Positions 31,726 through 37,368 of a stretch of DNA of 37,368 nt are shown piece by piece. Source of the DNA: Microbacterium enclense. Its GTDB lineage: Bacteria > Actinomycetota > Actinomycetes > Actinomycetales > Microbacteriaceae. Each line of letters begins with the position of its first letter. Position 1 is the first letter of the stretch. The translations under genes and the position numbers were made by a program. The DNA lies in NCBI RefSeq assembly GCF_004022425.1, contig NZ_RBZY01000037.1, positions 1 through 37,368 of the forward strand, written 5' to 3'. Below the pieces are notes generated by a model, which was not told where the DNA came from, did not search any database, and worked only from the letters and a program-made list of their open reading frames with translations.

Positions 31726-33061
31726 GCACGCGCTCCCAGTCGGTCACGGCCGCGTCGAAGGCTTCGACCTCGATGCGCGCCTGGTTCAGGTAGTGCTCGA
31801 CGACGTCGTCGCCGAAGGCGGCGCGCGCCACGGTCGACTCCGAGAACAGCTTCGCGGCCTCGCGGAGCGTCGTCGGCAGCGTGTCGACGCCGGCGGCGTA
31901 CGCGTTGCCCGTAAGCGGCGCGGGCAGCGGCAGCTCGTTCTCGATGCCGTGAAGGCCGCCCGCGATGATCGCCGAGATCGCGAGGTAGGGGTTCACGTCG
32001 CCGCCGGGCACGCGGTTCTCGACGCGCAGCGACCCGCCGTGGCCGACGACGCGCAGCGCGCACGTGCGGTTGTCGATGCCCCACGCGACGCCCGTGGGCG
32101 CGAACGAGCCCTTGGCATACCGCTTGTACGAATTGATCGTCGGGGCGTAGAGCAGCGTGAACTCACGGAGGGTGGCGAGGATGCCGGCGATCCAGTGCTC
32201 CATGAGCGGGCTGAAGCCGTGTTCGCCGTCGCCCGCCATGACGGCGTCGCCGTTCTCGCCGCGCACCGACAGGTGGATGTGGCAGCTGTTGCCCTCGCGC
32301 TGGTCGAACTTAGCCATGAAGGTCAGCGACTTGCCGTGCCGGTCGGCGATCTCTTTCGCGCCGTTCTTGTAGATCGTGTGGTTGTCGGCGGTCTCCAGCG
32401 CCTCGGCGTAGCGGAACGCGATCTCCTGCTGCCCGTCGTTGCACTCGCCCTTGACGCCCTCGCAGTACATTCCCGCGCCGTCCATGCCGCGGCGGATGTC
32501 GCGCAGCAGCGGCTCGAGCCGGGTCGTGGCGAGGAGGTTGTAGTCGACGTTGTAGTCGGTCGAGGCCGTGAGCCCGGTGTAGCCGTTGGCCCAGGCGTCC
32601 CGGAAGGAATCGTCGAAGACGATGAACTCGAGCTCCGTGCCGACGTACGGGGTGAGCCCGCGCTCCGCGAGCCGGGCGCGTTGGGCGTTCAGGATGCCAC
32701 GCGGCGACTGCACGACCGGAGCGCGGTCCTCCCACTCGAGGTCGGCCATGACGAGCGCCGTCCCCTCCTGCCACGGGACGCGGCGCAGCGTGTCGAGGTC
32801 GGGCACGAGCAGCATGTCGCCGTACCCCTTCTCCCAGCTCGACATCGCATAGCCGTCGACGGTGTTCATGTCGACGTCGACCGACAGCAGGTAGTTGCAT
32901 GCCTCGGCTCCGTGGGGCAGGACCTCGTCGCGCCAGAACCGGGCGGCGACGCGCTTGCCGACCAGACGCCCCTGCGCGTCCGGGAACGCGACGACGACGG
33001 TGTCGATCTCGCCGGAGTCGATCGCGGCATCCAATTCCGCGGTGGTGAGATTGCCCGCCAT
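31706..33061 (-). CDS. Glutamine synthetase-like gamma-glutamyl-amine ligase (PuuA / GlnA4 type)
   Basis: A 451-residue member of the glutamine synthetase fold. Motifs in order: VGTELEFIVF (about 140), GECNDGQQEIAFRYAEAL (about 215), NSCHIHLSV (about 268), APTINSYKRY (about 322) and DNRTCALRVVG, then VENRVPGGDVNPYL. Relatives ligate glutamate to putrescine (PuuA) or ethanolamine (GlnA4 of Streptomyces) with ATP. The substrate here is inferred from the divergent ethanolamine-type permease and the SDR. A GAGAGGGAG site lies 3 nt before the ATG at 33061; longer in-frame starts extend into the divergent promoter. It is the first gene of a five-gene operon. Confidence 0.92.
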   Translation of the reverse strand: MAGNLTTAELDAAIDSGEIDTVVVAFPDAQGRLVGKRVAARFWRDEVLPHGAEACNYLLSVDVDMNTVDGYAMSSWEKGYGDMLLVPDLDTLRRVPWQEGTALVMADLEWEDRAPVVQSPRGILNAQRARLAERGLTPYVGTELEFIVFDDSFRDAWANGYTGLTASTDYNVDYNLLATTRLEPLLRDIRRGMDGAGMYCEGVKGECNDGQQEIAFRYAEALETADNHTIYKNGAKEIADRHGKSLTFMAKFDQREGNSCHIHLSVRGENGDAVMAGDGEHGFSPLMEHWIAGILATLREFTLLYAPTINSYKRYAKGSFAPTGVAWGIDNRTCALRVVGHGGSLRVENRVPGGDVNPYLAISAIIAGGLHGIENELPLPAPLTGNAYAAGVDTLPTTLREAAKLFSESTVARAAFGDDVVEHYLNQARIEVEAFDAAVTDWERVRGFERL

Positions 33062-33206
33062 GGTCTCCCTCTCGCCTGCTGGGGTCCTCCGTGTCGGGGG
33101 ACGTAACGAGGAACTTACACGCCAAAGGTAGACAGGTCGACCAATGGAGCGCCATGATTCTCCGCAAGGCGCTCCCGACGCCTGTCCGCATACATCAGGA
33201 GGCTCC
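33062..33206. promoter_or_regulatory. Divergent promoter region of the gamma-glutamylation locus
   Basis: A 145-bp gap between the ligase operon and the permease. The palindrome GGTCGACC (33135-33142) overlaps a TTGGTC that could be the -35 box of the ligase promoter on the minus strand. It is a candidate site for the operon's GntR regulator, though it does not match the usual FadR-group consensus. Confidence 0.35.
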
Positions 33207-34742
33207 ATGTCCACCTCGAGCAGTTCGCACAAAAAGGTCGCCGGGGCCACCTATACGGCGACCGAGTCCACCTACTTCGAGAAACGCACTTTGAAACGGT
33301 CGGCGGGCGTCTGGGGCCTGTGGGGCCTCGCCGTGGCCGCGGTGATCTCGGGCGACTTCTCGGGCTGGAACTTCGGTATCGGCTTCGCCGGGTTCGGAGG
33401 GATGCTGATCGCCTTCGTCGTCTTGGTGCTCATGTACTACGGCCTGACGTTCTCGATCGGCGAGATGGCCGCCGCCATGCCGCACACCGGGGGCGCGTAC
33501 TCGTTCGCGCGGTCCGCGATGGGACCGTGGGGAGGCCTGGCCACCGGCCTCGCCGAGACAATCGAATACGTCGCGACGACAGCCGTCGTCGTCTACTTCT
33601 CGGGGCAGTACGCCGACTCGGCACTCGAACTGCTCACCGGCGTGAGCCTTCCCCCCTTCGTCTGGTGGCTCATCCTCTACGCCTTGTTCATCGCCCTCAA
33701 TGCCGCGGGAGCCAACATCTCCTTCGCGTTCGCGATCGTCGTCTCGGTGATCTCGATCGGCATCATCGTCGTCTTCGGCGTGATGGCGCTGGCATCCGGC
33801 GTCTTCGACTGGGGCTCGCTGTGGAACATCGCGCCCGACCCGGGGCAGTCGGAGTTCCTGCCGTTCGGGGTGGGTTCCATCCTTCTCGCCCTCCCGTTCG
33901 CGATGTGGTTCTTCCTCGGCATCGAGGAGCTTCCCCTCGCCGCGGAGGAGTCGCACAACCCCGCCCGCGACATCCCGCGCGCGGGGCTCTGGGCCCGTGG
34001 CACGCTCATCATCACGGGCCTCATCGTGCTGTTCCTCAACACGGGCGTGCTCGGCGCCGAAGAGACCGGCGGCTCCCTCGAACCCCTCCTCGACGGGTTC
34101 CGCGCGATGGTCGGCGACCAGGCCGCGGCGCTGCTGTCACTCCTCGCGCTGATCGGTCTGCTCGCGTCACTGATGGGCATCATGTTCGCCTACGGGCGCA
34201 ACATGTACTCGCTCTCGCGGGCCGGCTACTACCCCCGCTGGTTGTCGCTCACCGGTGCCCGCAAGACCCCGTGGGTCGCGCTGGTCTTCGGTGCCGTGCT
34301 CGGATTCCTCGCCCTCGTCATCGTCCAGGCGGCCGGCGGGGATGCCAGCCCCGCCGGCGCCATCGTGCTGAACATCGCCGTGTGGGGCGCCGTGGTGGCG
34401 TACTTCCTGCAGATGGTGTCGTTCATCGTGCTGCGGCGGAAGTTCCCCCACGCGCTGCGTCCGTACAAGAGCCCGTGGGGTCTGTTCGGCGCGTACTCGG
34501 CGGCGATCATCGCGGCCATCGTGTTCTTCGGCCTCCTGCTGAACCCCGCGTACCTCCCCGCGATCGTCGCGATCATCGTGGTCTACGCGGTCATCTTCAT
34601 CGGCTTCGCGGTCTACGGACGCCACCGGCTCGTGCTCTCGCCGGAGGAGGAGTACGCCCTGTCCGGCGGGCTGCACCGCGACCCGCAGGAAGAGGGCTAC
34701 GACGCGATGGAGGGCGAGGTCTTCGGCGAGAAGCGCTCCTGA
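33207..34742 (+). CDS. APC-superfamily amino acid/amine permease, ethanolamine permease-like
   Basis: A 511-residue transporter with about 12 membrane helices. The N-terminus (TESTYFEKRTLKRSAGVWGL, WGLAVAAVISGDFSGWNFGI) closely resembles ethanolamine permeases of the APC superfamily, including the VISGxFSGWNFG motif. GEMAAAMPHTGGAYSFARSA is the conserved APC amphipathic segment. A perfect AGGAGG lies 4 nt before the ATG. The hydrophilic C-terminal tail (about 35 residues) is acidic. It is divergent from the ligase operon and probably brings in that pathway's amine; exact specificity cannot be read from sequence. Confidence 0.9.
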   Translation: MSTSSSSHKKVAGATYTATESTYFEKRTLKRSAGVWGLWGLAVAAVISGDFSGWNFGIGFAGFGGMLIAFVVLVLMYYGLTFSIGEMAAAMPHTGGAYSFARSAMGPWGGLATGLAETIEYVATTAVVVYFSGQYADSALELLTGVSLPPFVWWLILYALFIALNAAGANISFAFAIVVSVISIGIIVVFGVMALASGVFDWGSLWNIAPDPGQSEFLPFGVGSILLALPFAMWFFLGIEELPLAAEESHNPARDIPRAGLWARGTLIITGLIVLFLNTGVLGAEETGGSLEPLLDGFRAMVGDQAAALLSLLALIGLLASLMGIMFAYGRNMYSLSRAGYYPRWLSLTGARKTPWVALVFGAVLGFLALVIVQAAGGDASPAGAIVLNIAVWGAVVAYFLQMVSFIVLRRKFPHALRPYKSPWGLFGAYSAAIIAAIVFFGLLLNPAYLPAIVAIIVVYAVIFIGFAVYGRHRLVLSPEEEYALSGGLHRDPQEEGYDAMEGEVFGEKRS

Positions 34743-34752
34743 CCCGAACGCG

Positions 34753-35409
34753 TCAGCGCAGGATGAATGACACCGTTCCGGCCGACGGGATGCCGCCGAT
34801 CGAGACGCTCAGGTGATACGTGGCGCCGCCGCCCGGAGCGAAGGGACGCTCGCCGTCGCACGACGACACGGACGAGCGGGTGCGGTCCCAGGTCAACGGC
34901 GCGGCACTCGTGACCTGCTGTCCGGCGGCGAGGGTGACCTCCATGTCGCTCGGCTCGGACTGGCAGTCCGTCGAACGCCACCACACGTCGGACCCGCTCG
35001 TCACGGTGAAAGACTGCGCGCTCGTCCCGACGTTCATCGTGCAGTCGTTCGCGGACGTGTTCGTCAGGCGGATGGACAACTGCGGGTTCTCGCCCTGGCC
35101 GTACTCCTCCCTGTCGGTGAGCGCCTCCACCGAGATGTCGGCGGGGCTGCACTCGACCGGCCCGGCGGGCGCGGTCGGCGTCGGGGTGGGAGTGGGGGTG
35201 GGTGACACGACGGGGGCAGGCGTGGACGGCGCGGGGGCGGCGGAGCTCACGGCGGGCGCCGGGTCGGCAGCGGGGGCCGAGCGCCACGGCGGCGCCGCGA
35301 CGAGCCACACGACGACGCCGATCACGATCAGCGCGAGAAGCACGGCGGCGAGACGGCGACGACGGTAGACCGCCGGGGATTGCCGCCGCCTGCGGGGGGC
35401 ATCGGTCAT
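34753..35409 (-). CDS. Membrane-anchored protein with Thr/Pro linker and extracytoplasmic domain
   Basis: A 218-residue protein. It has a basic N-terminus (MTDAPRRRRQSPAVYRRRR) and one membrane helix at about residues 20-40 (LAAVLLALIVIGVVVWLVAA). An Ala/Pro/Thr-rich linker with PTPTPTPTPT follows, then a beta-rich domain from about residue 82 with four Cys (ECSPAD, NDCTM, DCQSE, SCDGE) likely to form two disulfides. The last part resembles DUF4232-like domains, but I am not sure. A TACGCT hexamer lies 6 nt before the ATG, so it is probably leaderless. It converges on the permease gene, 10 nt away. Confidence 0.8.
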   Translation of the reverse strand: MTDAPRRRRQSPAVYRRRRLAAVLLALIVIGVVVWLVAAPPWRSAPAADPAPAVSSAAPAPSTPAPVVSPTPTPTPTPTAPAGPVECSPADISVEALTDREEYGQGENPQLSIRLTNTSANDCTMNVGTSAQSFTVTSGSDVWWRSTDCQSEPSDMEVTLAAGQQVTSAAPLTWDRTRSSVSSCDGERPFAPGGGATYHLSVSIGGIPSAGTVSFILR

Positions 35410-35455
35410 CGTTCCAGCGTAAGCCGCGCGGCTGTGGGCCCGCGCCATGCCGCGG

Positions 35456-35965
35456 TCATAGCTGCTTCAGCATCCGCGTGTTGCCGAGGGTGTTCGGCTT
35501 CACGTGCGCGAGGTCGAGGAACTCGGCGACGCCCTCGTCCGGGCTGCGAACGAGCTGGGAGTAGACGTCGGGGTCGACGACCTGCTCACCGATCGGCGCG
35601 AAACCGCGGCGCGTGAAGAAATCGACCTCGAACGTCAGGCAGAACAGCCGCGTCACACCGAGCGCGCGCGCGTTCTCCTCGAGCACCTCCACGATCTCTC
35701 GGCCCACGCCGTGGTGCAGCCAGTCCTCGTGCACGATGAGCGTGCGGATCTCGCCGAGGTCCTCCCACATGACGTGCAGGGCGCCGCAGCCGATGACCAC
35801 ACCGTCGATCTCCGCGACGACGAACTGCTGGACCGATCCGTACAGCACGACGAGGTCCTTGCCGAGCAGGATTCGTCGCTGAACGAACGGCTCCAGCAGT
35901 TCGTGGATGCGGCGAACGTCGGCGGTCCCGGCGGGGCGGACGACGAACGGCGCGGCAGAAGTCAT
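35456..35965 (-). CDS. argA: Short ArgA-type amino-acid N-acetyltransferase (GNAT)
   Basis: A 169-residue GNAT protein of the short N-acetylglutamate synthase type found in actinobacteria (like Rv2747 of M. tuberculosis). It acetylates glutamate with acetyl-CoA in the first step of arginine synthesis. Motifs are GCGALHVMWEDLGEIRTLIV, the acetyl-CoA loop HHGVGREIVEVLEENA, and FTRRGFAPIG followed by DLAHVKPNTLGNTRML at the end. A TACGCT hexamer lies 6 nt before the ATG at 35965, almost identical to the start region of the gene downstream, so both are probably leaderless. Confidence 0.88.
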   Translation of the reverse strand: MTSAAPFVVRPAGTADVRRIHELLEPFVQRRILLGKDLVVLYGSVQQFVVAEIDGVVIGCGALHVMWEDLGEIRTLIVHEDWLHHGVGREIVEVLEENARALGVTRLFCLTFEVDFFTRRGFAPIGEQVVDPDVYSQLVRSPDEGVAEFLDLAHVKPNTLGNTRMLKQL

Positions 35966-35982
35966 CGTCCCAGCGTACGACG

Positions 35983-36014
35983 AAGGGCCCGGATGCCATG
36001 GCATCCGGACCCTT
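35983..36014 (-). terminator. Terminator of clpC
   Basis: AAGGG and CCGGATGCC pair with GGCATCCGG and CCCTT around a CATG loop, with one C-A mismatch, 15 nt past the clpC stop. It overlaps the upstream region of the argA gene. There is no T-run. Confidence 0.75.
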
Positions 36015-36028
36015 CTCTCGTTCGGTCG

Positions 36029-37368
36029 TCAGCTCCCGGCGACGATGTCCGGCGTGGCCGAGATCTCGCCGGCCGTGCCGACACCGATCGCGACCTTGTC
36101 GCCGCGGGGAGCGGTGTCGAACGTGAACTGTCCGTTCTCGACGCCGACCTTGACGTGGTCACCGGACTCGAGCTCACCGTGCAGGATCTTCTCGCTCAGT
36201 CGATCCTCGACCTCGCGCTGCATGGCGCGACGCAGCGGACGAGCACCGAGGGTCGGGTCGAAGCCGATGTCGATGAGCTTGTCCTTCGCCTCGTCCGACA
36301 GCTCCACCGTCATGTCGCGGTCGAGAAGGCGGTCGGCCAGACGCTTCACGAACAGGCCGACGATCTGCCGGAGCTCGTCCTTGTTCAGCTGCGGGAAGAC
36401 GATGACATCGTCGACGCGGTTGAGGAACTCGGGCTTGAAGTGGCGCTTGAGCTCTTCGTCGACCTTCCCCTTCATCCGCTCGTAGGACGTCTGCGCGCTG
36501 CCCTCGACCTGGAAGCCGACCGGACCACCGGCGATCGCCGACGAACCGAGGTTCGTCGTCATGATGATGACGGTGTTCTTGAAGTCGATGACGCGGCCCT
36601 GACCGTCGGTCAGTCGCCCCTCTTCGAGGATCTGCAGCAGCGAGTTGAAGATGTCGGGGTGAGCCTTCTCGATCTCGTCGAAGAGCACCACCGAGAACGG
36701 CTTGCGGCGCACCTTCTCGGTGAGCTGTCCGCCCTCTTCGAAGCCGACGAACCCGGGAGGGGCACCGAACAGACGCGAGACGGTGTGCTTCTCGCCGAAC
36801 TCCGACATGTCGAGGGAGATCAGCGCGCCCTCGTCGTCGAAGAGGAACTCGGCGAGCGCCTTGGCCAACTCGGTCTTTCCGACACCGGTGGGGCCTGCGA
36901 AGATGAACGAACCGGAGGGGCGCTTGGGGTCCTTGAGGCCCGCGCGCTGACGACGGATCGTGCGGGAGAGAGCCGCGATCGCCTCTTCCTGGCCGATGAC
37001 CCGCTGGTGCAGGGCCTTCTCCATGAACATGAGGCGGCTGGACTCCTCCTCGGTGAGCTTGAACACCGGGATGCCGGTCGCCTGGGCGAGCACCTCGGCG
37101 ATCAGACCCTCGTCGACCACCGCGTGGGAGGCGACGTCGCCGGAACGCCACTGCTTCTCGAGGCGAAGACGCTCGGCGAGGAGGGACTTCTCCTCGTCGC
37201 GGAGCGACGCGGCCTTCTCGAAGTCCTGCTCCTCGGAGGCGAACTCCTTCTGCTCGCGGACCTTGGCGATCTTCTCGTCGAACTCGCGCAGCTCGGGCGG
37301 CGACGACAGGATCGACAGCCGGAGGCGCGCGCCGGCCTCGTCGATCAGGTCGATGGCCTTGTCGGGCA
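36029..37368 (-). CDS. clpC: ATP-dependent Clp protease ATPase subunit ClpC, C-terminal part (cut by window edge)
   Basis: The C-terminal ~446 residues of a class I Clp/Hsp100 unfoldase that feeds substrates to ClpP; the N-domain and most of AAA-1 lie beyond the window. Visible parts are PDKAIDLIDEAGARLRLS at the end of AAA-1, a middle domain with a UVR-like helix (SEEQDFEKAASLRDEEKSLL), and AAA-2 with Walker A GPTGVGKTELAKALAE, Walker B VVLFDEIEKAHPDIF, the conserved TNLGS and the arginine finger region HFKPEFLNRVDDVIVF. The final ~45 residues (GVENGQFTFDTAPRGDKVAI) are a short actinobacterial tail. The UVR-like middle domain separates ClpC from ClpB and ClpA. Confidence 0.96.
   Translation of the reverse strand, partial: PDKAIDLIDEAGARLRLSILSSPPELREFDEKIAKVREQKEFASEEQDFEKAASLRDEEKSLLAERLRLEKQWRSGDVASHAVVDEGLIAEVLAQATGIPVFKLTEEESSRLMFMEKALHQRVIGQEEAIAALSRTIRRQRAGLKDPKRPSGSFIFAGPTGVGKTELAKALAEFLFDDEGALISLDMSEFGEKHTVSRLFGAPPGFVGFEEGGQLTEKVRRKPFSVVLFDEIEKAHPDIFNSLLQILEEGRLTDGQGRVIDFKNTVIIMTTNLGSSAIAGGPVGFQVEGSAQTSYERMKGKVDEELKRHFKPEFLNRVDDVIVFPQLNKDELRQIVGLFVKRLADRLLDRDMTVELSDEAKDKLIDIGFDPTLGARPLRRAMQREVEDRLSEKILHGELESGDHVKVGVENGQFTFDTAPRGDKVAIGVGTAGEISATPDIVAGS

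Noticed and set aside
28029..33061. Classical putrescine (Puu) operon
   Set aside because: No PuuB oxidase or PuuE transaminase is present in the cluster, an SDR is, and the permease resembles ethanolamine permeases. PuuA/C/D-type names describe fold and role only.

Overview
The window is very GC-rich DNA from an actinobacterium, most probably Microbacterium or a close Microbacteriaceae relative. This rests on base composition, several families typical of that group (three DUF7882 proteins, DUF3072, DUF1206, a DUF222/HNH protein, the TPR-bearing ECF42 sigma factor with its YCII partner) and many probably leaderless genes, with a TANNNT hexamer 6-7 nt before the start codon. The name is an inference from protein families; no database was searched. 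Both end genes are cut by the window: glgX on the left and clpC on the right.

Layout. 1-6.1 kb holds glycogen debranching (glgX), a small alarmone synthetase followed by two unknown genes, three DUF7882 paralogues, two divergent MarR regulators and small proteins. 6.2-15 kb holds an alpha/beta hydrolase coupled to a FUSC-type membrane protein, a kinase-aminotransferase fusion that seems to have lost about 140 residues of its PLP domain, DUF1206 and PAP2 membrane proteins, a 15-bp minisatellite, a DUF222/HNH nuclease and an exported protein. 15.1-23 kb is a stress island: AdhP alcohol dehydrogenase, two double universal stress proteins, a PPOX-fold protein and a DevS/DevR-like two-component system. 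GGGWC-N4-GTCCC-type palindromes lie 46-76 nt before the starts of five of its genes. Embedded in it is a YCII-ECF42 sigma pair with a promoter matching the published ECF42 consensus. 23-28 kb holds an SDR/TetR pair with paired operators, tRNA-Ser(CGA), L-lactate dehydrogenase, radA and small genes. 28-34.7 kb is a catabolic locus: GntR, SDR, aldehyde dehydrogenase, gamma-glutamyl hydrolase and a glutamine-synthetase-like ligase in one operon, with a divergent ethanolamine-type permease. 34.7 kb to the end holds an anchored Thr/Pro-rich protein, a short ArgA-type acetyltransferase and clpC.

The two most notable systems are (i) the DevR-like regulon, whose sensor, regulator, targets and candidate binding sites lie together, and (ii) the gamma-glutamylation operon. 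The second has an SDR in place of the PuuB oxidase and an ethanolamine-type permease, so it looks built for an amino alcohol such as ethanolamine rather than putrescine. The damaged kinase-phospholyase fusion at 8.3-10.8 kb belongs to a family that also acts on amino alcohols, so the two loci may be related in metabolism.
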